A stretch of 64,000 nucleotides of DNA from Oscarella lobularis (taxonomy: Eukaryota > Porifera > Homoscleromorpha > Homosclerophorida > Oscarellidae), in NCBI RefSeq assembly GCF_947507565.1, contig NC_089182.1, positions 1,240,001 through 1,304,000 of the forward strand. Reading direction: 5' to 3'. Of this stretch, positions 12,621 through 23,215 are shown piece after piece. The notes below the pieces were generated by a model. It saw only the letters and a list, made by a program, of their open reading frames with translations, had not been told where the DNA came from and did no database searches. The position numbers and the translations under genes were made by a program. Each line of letters begins with the position of its first letter. Position 1 is the first letter of the stretch.

Positions 12621-14907
12621 TCATTTTCTACTCTCTACACTTTCCCTAATGCATTCTACCACTATTTCTGCTTCTTTGATCACCTTTTCTTTAGGTAGAT
12701 GGCTGAATGCTATTCGCAAATAATTCTTGAAATCCCCGTGAACAGAAAAACTACCCAAAACAAAAAGGTAGAACAAGAATTTTACAACAAGCTTATAGAT
12801 TACAAATTTCCTGGAAAAACTTTCACGTTTTGACGTAAACACGAAATTGAAATGTCTAAAGTCACTCATGTCTCTGCTGCACACAGACAGCCTGCCCCTA
12901 TGTACCTTTTGCTGCAATTGACTCGGGCAATTTCATCCAAATAAAAAACCCACCCTATAGACGCATAGCAAGCGCGCCTCCTTAGACTCTGTAATGCACG
13001 TACCTGTGGTTTCTTGTATTTTATACATGATGGTAGTCCTCTGTCGAAGATATCACACAGAGCTGAAGCGTTCTCCTATATACAGTATATAGCATTCACC
13101 TTCTAAAAATGAATAAAAAATTTTCTTCATTGCCTTGTAAATAGCTTTTGCCCTCAGCAGTAAGTCATCAAGCAGTCCCAGCTGAATAGCGCTTGCCATT
13201 ATTCCCGTAGCACAGTGATTGGGAGCTCCTCCAGACTTGATGTGAGCGCTAGAAGAACTTTAATTAGTAAAAATCCGAAATCTTTAATCAATATCACACC
13301 TTTCTGCAATTATGTCTCGGACGCGTTTTGGAGCCTCCATCCATCCAAGCCGCAAGCCAGGAGCAAAGATTTTAGAAAACGTCGCATTGGAGACAACGTG
13401 TCCTTTATAATTCGGATCATCCCTAATGATAGAGATCACTTTTAATCAATTCTTCCAAGCATAACTTGGAACTATTACTTTGAGTCATAGGCAAACAATC
13501 GCCGGTGCTTCTTTTCTGTGAGAGGTAGGAGATGGTATACGTCATCACAGATAACCAGTAGATCATGCTTTCGCGCTATTCGTACAACCTCCTTTGCTCG
13601 CTCTAGAAAACCGATTCAAATTACTGAGACAGTTGGTTAGTTTATTGATTTTTTCTCAAACCTTTCGACAAGCAATAGCCGGTGGGATTGTGATACACGG
13701 GAATGGTATAGAACAGTGCACGGAAAGGTGAGCAATCGGTCAAAGCGTGACTCTCTTTTCCACCCAACTCTCTCTCAACAATAACTTCCAATTCATCAGT
13801 CAACACACCATCTTCATCAAGAGGGACTAAGATACGGTGGTCAATTCTCACTCTCAAAACAAGGAAGTTTGCAGGCCATGTGCAAAATGCCACCTACTCG
13901 TTGGTACATGGGACTTCCGTACCGCTTATCAAAACACAAAAGGTACCCTCTATAACAAACAAATTCACCGCAACCGTAACTAAGCAAAGATCTAGTACCA
14001 GACGCGTCACAAGACTAATCTAATCACAACAATGCGGTCACCTGTGCCCTACGCAGCCAGCAGACACAATCGCCTATAAAAAGTGACCCTAATGGAACTA
14101 CAGAGCAGCCTGTGCCATATATATATATATACGGCTCTGGCCTGTTCAAGACGGTCACCTGCTCATTAGCGGAAAGCAGCACCTGACGTCTACACAAGCA
14201 GTCCTCGTGCTACAGCTAACTAGCCCCGAGGGATGGATTCAAGTGAACCGGAAGGTAATAGGCACAGTCAATGTTCTTGTTCTTATAACCGGATATCTAT
14301 CACTATGTATCACATTTTAGTTCTGTACCTGGCACGATTCGAAGTCCTGCTTGCTCGAGCTGCCATTTTGCTCCCGCAAAGGTCAACTCCTCGACGAAGA
14401 CGACGTCGCCCGGTCGAGAAAACTGCGACGCAAGCGTACGCACGCCGTCGGTCGCTCCGCAATTCGTCAATAGATCCGTTCTGTAGATCGAGGAACCCGG
14501 AAGTGGAGTCGGGAACAAAAGTCAGTGTAATGCACGTACTCGAATACTTGTTCGCCGAATTCGCGCGTGAGGAAACGAGCGAGCGACTGGCAGAACGGCT
14601 GAAATGGGTCGAATCGACTGCCGTACATCATCAGCTCGATCGCGCTCTCTTGCGACTTTGTACAGCGAGAAGATCGTCTTGAGGAATGCCTTACTGGGAA
14701 GATGAAAGCCTACCATGCTATGAATTGATGCCTCTTTGTACGCGGCTGTCGCCCTTCGAAGGATTTCGTCTGATGGCACGCCTATTAGAAAAATAGGACA
14801 TTGGCGGTCTTTGCTCAGTGAAGCAAAACGTTGTTAGGACCATAGCCAAGAGATTGACCAGTTCGACTGTCGAAGAGAGGACCCAATGGACCGCTTCTGC
14901 CTTCCAT
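12621..14907 (-). CDS. PLP-dependent class I/II aminotransferase (2-aminoadipate/YER152C-like)
   Basis: This is predicted to be a fold-type I pyridoxal-phosphate transaminase. Minus-strand exons give [36 protein letters not shown], then [19 protein letters not shown] and [17 protein letters not shown] (the SxGA..G cofactor-loop region). Next come [31 protein letters not shown] (the NPTG motif), [13 protein letters not shown] (the D-x-Y region), [20 protein letters not shown] (S-K-I: the Schiff-base lysine is present) and a C-terminal exon with [15 protein letters not shown]. The best match is the family annotated as 2-aminoadipate or aromatic aminotransferase, including yeast YER152C; the true substrate cannot be told. 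The start at ATG 14907 ([10 protein letters not shown]) is tentative: it joins the next exon in frame after an intron ending TAATAG. Apparently intact. Confidence 0.82.
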
Positions 14908-15148
14908 CCTCCACAAGTTCACGTGACTACTTCGGAAAGCGCACGTGAAAGTCTGGCTTCTACAGTTCTTTGATACAGGAGCGAAAACATGATTCCTTTT
15001 CGGACTAATTTTAAGTGGACAAGGAAGCAGCCCGTTTTCTTCGCTGATTGATCTAAATGTATGCATCGATTGACTGATACTGTTAGTGAGAGGAGGACAT
15101 CTCGCTGATGGAACTGCCTCCACAAATATCCCGTACCCCAACGCCAAT
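14908..15148. promoter_or_regulatory. Divergent promoter region, aminotransferase / SGSH
   Basis: There are 241 bp between two divergent start codons (14907 minus, 15149 plus). No supported exon lies inside. This is inferred to be a shared promoter from layout only. Confidence 0.4.
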
Positions 15149-17282
15149 ATGAGTAGCTTTACTCTGTTTCTTCTTCTATTTCTTGCTGCTGCCCGAGCCT
15201 GTCAAAATGGCAAGAACATACTGTTCCTCATTGCTGACGACGGTGGCTTTGAAGCTGGAGGTACCACCTTTGAATAGTCTCCTCCATTTGAAATTGGGCT
15301 CCTGAAAAACGCTCTTGTGCAATATAGTATACAACAACACCGCCATACAGTCACCCAATATAGACGCTCTTGGGCAAATGAGTACCATCTTCGATCACGC
15401 CTACACGTCAGTTTCAAGTTGTAGTCCTAGGTAGACAAGAACCAAGATAGAACGATATATATTTCAAAATAAATTATTTTTCAGTCGCTCTGCTATTCTT
15501 ACTGGTCTTCCAACGCATCAAAATGGGATGTGTAAGTTACTCTCTGCTCTCGACATGAATGCCAACTGGATTTCGTTCATCTCGTATAGATGGACTGGAA
15601 CACAGCGTGCATCATTTTCAGTCGTTTGAAGGCGTGCACAGTTTGCCCATGATACTTCACAGCGCTCACTACAGAACTGGAATCATTGGTACTGTACTTG
15701 TACATCCAGTCACTTGCACTGCACGTTCAATGTCTAGGAAAGAAGCATGTTGCTCCAATGGACGTTTACCCGTTCGATTACTCCAAAACTGAATTTGACG
15801 ATCCAGGGATGGTATGCACTTAGTGAGTCCATTGCTGCTTTCACAGCTTATCGTTTCTTGCAGAGTCGCCAGTTTGGCAGAAACATCACACTCATCAAAG
15901 AATTGACTCAGGAATTTTTGAGTCAATGCAAAAATGACTCTCGGCCTATTTTCCTTTGTAACCTTTTTCTACTGGTTACATATATCCGCATCAAATTATT
16001 TTTTAGACATTGGCTTTCGTGACCCCCATAGATGTGGGGGTTCAGTTGGAGAATTCTGCGAAATCTGGGGCTCCGGTGGCGAGCATGGCGACATTCCTGA
16101 CTGGAAGCCATTGCACTACGATCCAGAAAAAGTGAAAGTCCCGTTCAACGTGCCAGACACTCCAATAGTAAACACTCACTTTTCAAGCAGATAAAGGATA
16201 GACGTTTTACCTCAGGCGCGTCAAGACTTGGCCAATCAGTATACAAGCATTAGCCGACTTGACCAGGGAATAGGACTCGTTGTGAAGGAATTTGAAACAG
16301 CTGGCCTTTTGAACAACACTCTAATAGTCTACTTCAGGTAAAACCTTTACTCGCCTAACGCTGATTATATGATATGTAGTCCATCTTTAGTGACAACGGA
16401 ATTCCATTCCCAGGTAGCAATATTCGGGAGAAAAAAGATGTTGTCATTTCTATCTTTAGCTGCAAAGACAAATTTGTATGAGCCTGGAATGGGCGAACCT
16501 ATGTTTGTGTACAGCCCTGAGGCCAAAAATCGCGGGCATCACAGCCAAGCACTAGTCAGCTCTGTTGACTTGCTTCCAACTGCTTTAGATTGGGCTGGAG
16601 TACACTATCCATCTTATTCTCTAAATGGAAAACACGTAAAAAACAAAATTTTATTGAATTATAAATGAAAAAATTGGTTTAGGTTAACCTAACCGGAATG
16701 TCTTTGTTGCCTATTCTCGACGAAAAGAATCCGTCGGACAGGGACACGGTCTTTGCATCACATCAGTGCCACGAGGCAGCTAAATTAGTTAAACAGTTCA
16801 TTTGATTTTGCAATCTTATCTTCAGGTTACAATGTACTACCCTATGAGAGTCATACACCAAAAAAATTATAAACTGATTTACAACATCGCCGGAAATTTG
16901 ACGTACCCTATTGCCGGAGACTTGTATGGATCCCCAAGTAACCAGAAAATTCGGTCGAAAGCGTTTTCTATGACGTGATCTCGCGTACTTAGGACCTATT
17001 AAATCGAATGAAGTCTTCCCAGTCGCTAAATTGGTACAAGACTTATAATCAGTACTCATACAGAGGACAATGGGAACTGTTCAATCTTGAAGAGTAAACG
17101 TCGAGTACTACAGTACCAGGTTCACGGTAGAAAAATATCCTTTTTATAGCGATCCCCAGGAGGCTCACAATCTTGCTAACAGTCCTGATCACGCCGATCT
17201 GCTTCAATCCATGCAGGCCGTATTGAAGAAGTGGCAGGAAGAGACCAACGATCCGTGGTTGGTCAAGTACACTCACGAATAA
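15149..17282 (+). CDS. SGSH: N-sulfoglucosamine sulfohydrolase (heparan N-sulfatase)
   Basis: SGSH removes N-sulfate from the terminal glucosamine of heparan sulfate in the lysosome. The ATG at 15149 starts a signal peptide ([18 protein letters not shown]) followed by [16 protein letters not shown], the metal-binding start of sulfatases. The next exon ends TSVSSCSPS and continues [16 protein letters not shown], so the C-x-P-x-R site for formylglycine is present. Then follow [56 protein letters not shown], a short exon with the DNGIPFP-type site (about 16381-16410), [35 protein letters not shown], and a C terminus ending WLVKYTHE before TAA at 17280-17282. About nine exons with introns of roughly 40-90 nt. 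All hallmark regions are present, so a functional gene is likely. Confidence 0.93.
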
Positions 17283-17362
17283 AAAAAAACTACTTCATAC
17301 GCTTTTTTCGTCAGCGTTTTTTGTAAGCAAAAAGTTTCATAAGCTAAGAAAGAACTTTTTTT

Positions 17363-18445
17363 CTAAGCGCACGGTGTTTCTTTGTTTTGATCGGCTGCAG
17401 CAAAAATGCTTTGAAAAATACTTTTGCGTGCTGTCGACGTGATCATGGGAGGCTCCTTCAAGACGTTGCATGATTTGACGTCATTTGAAATCAGATTTTT
17501 AGCTTCAACGAACCGGACGTGAATACCGCGAACTCTGTCAATCAGCAAACCGGTGTGTATGTCTTCAATTTTAAACTGGACATCCCTCAAAACGACTTTC
17601 TGAATTGCCAAAAAGACATCGTAGGAGAGAAAATATCCCACGCCCCAACAATAGGGAGGAAACTTATCTCCAGCGTACTCCGATTTCGTGAGAGCGAATT
17701 TATTCAGCACCGGATTCCGATTGACTTCCATTCGATACAGAATGCAGTATCCCGCGTAGATTGACTTGCCTTGCGAGCTGGCAATAATCGGATTGTGAGT
17801 CAGCCAATCAATGGCGCGTCTCACGTTCACAAACACGTCGTCGTCTGTTTTGAGAATAAAGTTAAATCGAAATCTCGATTGAATCCAATCGAAAGCGGCA
17901 ACTTTCTTTCGTGTCAAATTCCAATAGCTCTCAATAGCATCGACAGTGAGAATGTCCTTGTGAAGACATTTTTCCACTTCGACAGCGTCATTGACACTCT
18001 CGTCCTTTGCATCTCGACCCAAAACGAAGGCGTACGTGCAGTTGAAAGGATTCCCAGTAGAAAATCCAAATCTGGATCGGAGCCAAGTTTTTCTTAATAA
18101 GTCTCTTCTCTGAAAATTTTCAGCAGCGGACATTATCAGAGTAAATAGATATACGTCTCGACGAGAAGATTCATCGCTGCAGAAGGCGGGAGACGATGAT
18201 AGATGTTTGCACGGGTCCGACGTCGGCGAGAAAAAGCGAGCGTGCTTTGGAGAGAGAAGATCGGAACGGCACGGCTCGCTCGTCGAAGAAAATGAGATAT
18301 CGTGAGAACGGGAGGAGTTGTCTACCGAATTTGCTGGAGCCGCGGTCTGGATAGGGACTCGAAAAAAGTTGGCTTCATATAATAACGCTGCAAAGGTCAG
18401 AGCAAAGAGTAGCACGACCAAAGCGAGTTGTTCTCGGCGTTTCAT
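17363..18445 (-). CDS. Beta-1,3-galactosyltransferase-like (GT31) Golgi enzyme, 360 aa
   Basis: A single-exon gene. The ATG at 18445 gives a short basic tail (MKRREQ) then a hydrophobic signal anchor (about residues 7-24), typical of type II Golgi transferases. GT31 motifs follow in order: RRDLLRKTWLRSRFG, FVLGRDAK, ESYWNLTRKKVAAFDWI, NFILKTDDDVFVN (the D-D-D metal site), FPPYCWGVGYFLS and EDIHTGLLIDRVRGIHV (the conserved E-D). These match beta-1,3-galactosyl- and N-acetylglucosaminyltransferases (B3GALT/B3GNT); the acceptor cannot be assigned. Length is normal for the family. The stop lies 80 bp from the SGSH stop, so 3' UTRs of the two convergent genes probably overlap. Confidence 0.9.
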   Translation of the reverse strand: MKRREQLALVVLLFALTFAALLYEANFFRVPIQTAAPANSVDNSSRSHDISFSSTSEPCRSDLLSPKHARFFSPTSDPCKHLSSSPAFCSDESSRRDVYLFTLIMSAAENFQRRDLLRKTWLRSRFGFSTGNPFNCTYAFVLGRDAKDESVNDAVEVEKCLHKDILTVDAIESYWNLTRKKVAAFDWIQSRFRFNFILKTDDDVFVNVRRAIDWLTHNPIIASSQGKSIYAGYCILYRMEVNRNPVLNKFALTKSEYAGDKFPPYCWGVGYFLSYDVFLAIQKVVLRDVQFKIEDIHTGLLIDRVRGIHVRFVEAKNLISNDVKSCNVLKEPPMITSTARKSIFQSIFAAADQNKETPCA

Positions 18446-18745
18446 CGCCAAACAGGGCCTGATCGCCAACGCCAAAGAGATTGAAGTAACGCGCTTTAGC
18501 CACCCTAATCACCCGCAAGCTCTCTGGAGCTCTCTGGAGCTTTTTCTCCCGCCCTAAAACGCAAGAAATTGTTCGAAGGTACGATGCAAAAGTTACGCCG
18601 CTGTACACGAGCTTTTTACAGTGCGGCGTCCGGGCCCCCTTCAGTGGACCGTTCGATCATGCGTCTCGTTCGACGTTGCCCGACGCGTATTCCTTCGATA
18701 GTCGTCGAAAAGACGTCTTTGACGCGTCTTAAGGGAAGGCGGGTT

Positions 18746-19297
18746 CACATTAGCTTACGCTGGGCCTGCGTCCGTCCAGCGTCAGCGTCGCGTCCGTCAG
18801 CGTTGCGTCTGCGGTTGCGTAAAATCGTTCACATTACCAATTACCCAGCGTCATTATTTTAGCGCACTATGATTTGTCAGTGCAGTTGCGCTGGACGGAC
18901 ACTTCGAGAGGGTCGTTCTATGAATATCGAATAGACATGACGACATGACGACCTCATCTATCATGTCGCATGATCGCATCTGAACGATGCCACCGAAGTT
19001 TCAAGACTTCTTTTGGTCGACTTGAGTTTGAGACAGTTCCAAAAAGGATAGCCGCGAGACGCGGCAATTCGGCCACGTACGGCCTTGGCTATCCTTCTCA
19101 AAACCGTCTCAAACTCAAAGATGGTTGGTAGCATCGTTGTTCAGATGCGATCCTGCGACATGATGGAATTCATAGAACTCTGTCCAAAGTAGGCAGATCT
19201 TGGGGCGTGTCCGTACCAGACCCTCTCTCGGCGAGTGTCCTCCGGGAGTCCGGGACCTCTACGCGAGAGGGTCTGGGGACTAGCGTAGGCTAATGTG
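18746..19297. mobile_element. ~550-bp non-autonomous element with CACATTAGCYTACGCT ends
   Basis: cacattagcttacgct (18746-18761) faces its inverted copy agcgtaggctaatgtg (19282-19297), 15 of 16 matching. No ORF with a recognisable transposase lies inside. A nested fold-back (18959-19164) and a small hairpin (ccagaccctctc 19218-19229 / gagagggtctgg 19265-19276) fill much of it. This looks like a MITE-type DNA element. No convincing target duplication was seen. Confidence 0.55.
18959..19164. repeat. Fold-back inverted repeat, ~206 bp
   Basis: The left arm (from tcatgtcgcatgatcgcatc through gagtttgagac and aaggatagcc) is mirrored by the right arm (ggctatcctt, gtctcaaactc, gatgcgatcctgcgacatga), leaving a loop of about 35 nt near 19053-19087. 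The arms are imperfect but clearly paired across almost the whole element. Confidence 0.8.
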
Positions 19298-19392
19298 GCC
19301 TTAAATTGGCCAATAGCATTAGTACTGTACTGTAGCTATGAATTAGGCCATTTCTACTAACTCTGACATTTGTTGCTGAATTTCTGTGCAGA

Positions 19393-19760
19393 ATTACCTT
19401 CAGTGGAGATTAGAAATCAACCGCAGGGAGGAAAACGCTTGAAATGTAAAGAACTGACGGTTGATGTCAAGACTGAAGGCGTGTCGTTCCAGTGGTGGAT
19501 AGTTGCTGAAGAAGGGGGCGCGGTCAAACTATCTGGCTCACCAAAATGCACCGTTTACGAGTGTGACCTGTATTTCTGCGTGATTAGTAGTTCACGCCAT
19601 GTTACATCAGTTTCAGATATCGTGGAAATTGAAGGTGCTTGGTTCTTGATCAGTGCTGATTTGAGCCGTTAGTTTGGTGACTTGGATTTATTTTGTAGGA
19701 CAAAGCGATAACAGACTCTTTTCGCCTTACTGGCCTCTTCGCACTTTGAATCCGCCAAGT
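19393..19760 (+). CDS. Partial gene with an Ig-like domain (two exons seen)
   Basis: A strong acceptor (ttctgtgcag) opens an exon reading LPSVEIRNQPQGGKRLKCK, then VSFQWWIVAEEGGAVKLSG and CDLYFCVISSSRHVTS. It has the W and the Y-x-C strand pattern of an immunoglobulin fold. A second exon joins in frame as EGQSDNRLFSPYWPLRTLN and ends at a GTGAGT donor near 19760. The upstream exons (including any start) were not found. Sponge Ig domains of this type occur in receptors and MALT1-like proteins, but no caspase, kinase or death domain could be read nearby, so the family is left open. A cysteine-rich ORF ending at 21480 might be a later exon but cannot be linked. Confidence 0.5.
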
Positions 19761-19793
19761 TACGTGAGTATCGACCATAGCGCGTTGATTTAT

Positions 19794-20433
19794 TTAATCG
19801 TTTATAGAGCTTGAATAGGCTCCATTCGCGCCTTCCTCCAACAAGATTTCTGAGTACATGGCGCAGTTTAGAGCAGGTGGCCCGGCAGCGCCGTTTTTTT
19901 CAAGCTTTACAAAAGCCACCAGTGATATTGCGATTTCGGACTCTGTATTAGACTGGTTTTGTTTCGCAATGAAGAAAGGCCTTACGAAATCGCCACGTGC
20001 AGATGAACACATCTCTTCGGCTTTGGAGGTTCTATGCTCGTCGTCCATAACAATCACGCCACAGTTTTTTACTTGTGATCCTTCCGTCACATGGTCCGCG
20101 AATAGCAACGTCAAAGGGGAGTATCGGGTTGATATTGCAGCATTCCTTAAATTCTCTTCGTGTATGTTCTACCCTGTTGTCTTGGGTGAAAGAAAAGACG
20201 GCGAACGTGGTAATAAACAGCAAGCAAAGTGTCCAGTCGCGCGTGCTTACCAATGCCAAAGAAAAAGGGTGCACCATGCATTGGTGTCACATATACTTCT
20301 TACGGAGAAGAAGCTCTCAGTAGTAGAGCGCTTTGCTGCAAAAGGGCTCTTTCCTTCCCTGCTGTTCGCTATTGTAAAAGAAAGCTTCAGCTTGTACGGA
20401 GTGACTACTAGTGCACTGGGTAGGCGACCGTGA
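19794..20433. other. Region with overlapping open frames on both strands, unassigned
   Basis: A plus-strand open frame (19858-20433, 191 codons) and a minus-strand one (19794-20114, 106 codons) overlap. Neither shows a domain I recognise, and neither has clear splice links to the Ig exons upstream. It could be a plus-strand exon of the Ig gene or a transposable-element piece. Confidence 0.25.
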
Positions 20434-20439
20434 AAAAAT

Positions 20440-21276
20440 ATCCGAGTCTTTTCTCTGCTCCGTTAACGTCAACGACGATGACTCGAAGTTCGCAGCCTGG
20501 CATTAGTGCTTAAATTAGGGATTCAAGACATTGAAACATTGATTGGTTCGATTAACGCGGGATCTAGTGACTGTTTATCAACGTTTCCTGTCTTGAAGCC
20601 ATCTTGTCTTCCTTCTCTGCGATACACAAATTTGATCAACAGCAGGGTTTTTGAAGCGGAATATGAGAAGAACATAATGCACATGCATATCCTGCGACCC
20701 AATGGGGCTCCGTGACTTATCTTGGAGATCTTATCAGGATCGTGACAGACCTCCAAGAGAGACAGTAAACTACCATATAAGGCTAAGTTGCATATACCAT
20801 TACTGTGCGGTACTGCATTATAAATCTTTGCCCATCTTCACCCACCGCTTTCTCAAATAAAAAGTACTACACCACAGCCGCTACACACTCAGCTGGGTGA
20901 CTGCACTTCTGCTGTCCGTTCCTTTGGAAGGGGCACTTTAGCTGGTAAAATATATAGAGCTCATGTATATATATACATTTGGCGCACGCTTAGAGAGACG
21001 GGTTAGGGTCTTATCATTTGGTGATTGTTGTCAATGTTGTGTCATCGTGGGAAGGTGACATCAGCCGCTCTGCAGACTCTATGTCTGACCTCACCGAACC
21101 CAATTCAATCAGGTCACGACGTTTTGTAACATGTATGACGTGTGGTACATTTATTGTGACGACTTAAGGTAAAAAGCTTTGCGTCAGGGCGGCTAAAAGC
21201 ATTTGCATTTCGTGGGATTGGGTGTGGGAGTTTCTGAAGGAACCGGATCGTTTTCTTTTCTAAACCTGGGAATCTC
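20440..21276. other. No supported gene
   Basis: Only short unsupported ORFs and a TA-rich stretch (about 20945-20980) are visible. Confidence 0.5.
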
Positions 21277-21480
21277 GTGAGGTTTAGAGAGGGACCTGGG
21301 AACTGTTGTCACGTCGATATTCCTGTCACCTCGGTTAGATTGTTACTCGTGGGAGGAGAGACCTACTGTGACGATTATCATGATGGGCTCATATGCTGTG
21401 GTATTTGTGATCCAATGACTAAACCAGACTGTCAAACTCAGGTTCCTGGCATACCTAGGATTCTAAAACCGCTATGCTGA
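21277..21480 (+). other. Cysteine-rich open frame, possible terminal exon
   Basis: A 67-codon frame includes GNCCHVDIPV and YCDDYHDGLICCGICDPM and stops at 21478-21480. The dense cysteines suggest an extracellular segment, perhaps the last exon of the Ig-domain gene upstream. No start or confirmed splice border was found. Confidence 0.3.
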
Positions 21481-21780
21481 GAGCCGAACAGGGGACGTCG
21501 GATATTTAAACTGGGTACCTACATCGCTCACCTTTGTGCTCCCCTACTGTACCTAATTATGCAGAAATCAAATGCCATTTTATTATTCGGCATCTGACGT
21601 GTCGCAAAGGTTGCTGTTACGAGTCTTATGACGCACACTTTGCGGCACTTCGCGGTCCGGCGGATGACCTCGGTGAACCCGCCCACCGGAAGTGCAAGAC
21701 AAAAGAAACCATAGGGTGGCGTTGCCCGACTATAAAGGAACGTCGTCTCCTCCGACGATCTCATTCTCATTTCATTCGAG

Positions 21781-23215
21781 ATGTGGACGTTGTTGATTTC
21801 AAGCTTTCTTCTTTTTGCTCTTATTGAAGCACAATCGCCGGCGGAATTTCCTCCCTGCCCTCCCTGCATAAAAAGCCAATGCAGGTACCCGAATGGAAGA
21901 CTCGACTGCCCAGGCGGAATCGTCGTCAAGGACAAGCGCTGTCCGTGCTGCTTCGAGTGTGCTAAGCAAGAGCACGAGTACTGTGATCTGCCCGAACTGC
22001 AAGACGGGTCGCGACGATCGTGGCACTACTGCGACGAGGGACTCGCGTGCAAGCAGAGCAGCGGCGACTCAGTGTGCCAGGGCACAGCGAGACGCTCGTG
22101 TACGCGCGGAACGACTTTCAATATTGGCTGCATGAACTGTTCGTGCTCCGACGGACGAGTTCGATGTGTTGTGAATCCTGAAATGAACGAGTGTCCGACG
22201 CCACCACCGCGGTGTCCGGACGGCACCAAACCGCGTCAGACGGCCGAGTCTTGCTGCAACGTGTGCGTCGCTTCTTGCATAAATCCTGGCAGGTGCGAGG
22301 ACGCTCCGCCGATTATCCTGAGACGTCCTTTGGTGAAGATAAAGGCTTTTGTCGGCCAGCCGTTCTCTTATTCCTTCACAGTGATGGGCGTCAATATGGC
22401 ATATGAGATCGCCGAGCCGATAAACGGAGCGACATACACCGCCAATAAAATTGTAAAAGTCGACAAGAATCGTGCCGTTGAAGTTTTTGAGGTCACGGTG
22501 ACGGGTTTTGCCGAAGGCGTCTATAATATCTGTGTTTCAAATGATGTGGGGACTGCTCATGTTGTTACTCTGGTTCAATATGTAAAACGTAAATGCTTAT
22601 TGGAAGATAAAATAATAATTATTAATGTATTTGATGATGTTAGAACCTTCTGCGAGCAAATGCTGTGGCTTTGAGGTTGGGGAAGGAATGTGTCATTGGA
22701 GGTCGTCAAGCTCAAACGGTCTTGCGTTCAAACGTAGAAGGGGAGCCGCTGATACTCCTGGTACTGGTCCTCAAACGGGATACAATGAAACAGGTACAAG
22801 CAGAAATTTATTTTCTTATTGATTCCAAAGGAAAACGTGTCCCCTTTCTTTAGAGTACTATGTGTACGCGGACAGATTATATACGGCCAAATACGGCGAC
22901 ACAGTGTTGCTGTGCAGTCCGAAGATTAGACCACAGCAGAATTATACAAAAATTAGTTTCGCTTATCATATGCACGGAAAAGATGTTGGCCATCTGCTTG
23001 TGAAGCAAACACTAAACTTCGGAAATTGTGCACCAAAGAAAACTTCGACCTTATGGAGGCGTTCTGGAAGTCAATCCAATGAATGGCTAACGGCAGAAGT
23101 TTTGCTCATTACTGAACCGTCGCGGTATAAATACATGACTATTTATTTTGTCGTAAAGATTGGCGGCAACGGACCTGAGGGAGATATCGCTATTGATAAC
23201 ATCAAATTTTCGTAA
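21781..23215 (+). CDS. Secreted multidomain protein: Cys-rich (IGFBP/VWC-like) - Ig-like - MAM
   Basis: The ATG at 21781 starts a signal peptide (MWTLLISSFLLFALIEAQS). Residues about 20-100 hold an IGFBP/CCN-like Cys-rich segment (CPPCIKSQCRYPNG, CPCCFECA, CDEGLACKQ). Residues about 102-165 are VWC/pacifastin-like (SCTRGTTFNIGCMNCSC, then ESCCNVCV). Residues about 175-270 form a beta-rich Ig/cadherin-like segment (PLVKIKAFVGQPFSYSFTVM, GVYNICVSNDVGTAHVV). After introns of roughly 50-60 nt, two exons complete a MAM domain: CFEVGEGMCHW, GPQTGYNETG, YYVYADRLYTAKYGDTVLL, KISFAYHMHGKDVGHLLVK, and GPEGDIAIDNIKFS ending in TAA at 23213-23215. It is an extracellular matrix or signalling-modulator type of protein. 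The domain mix is unusual. No membrane segment follows, so it is probably secreted. Confidence 0.82.

Noticed and set aside
19794-20433. MALT1-like caspase domain after the Ig exons
   Set aside because: I looked for the His-Gly and Cys active-site context in all plus-strand frames and did not find it.
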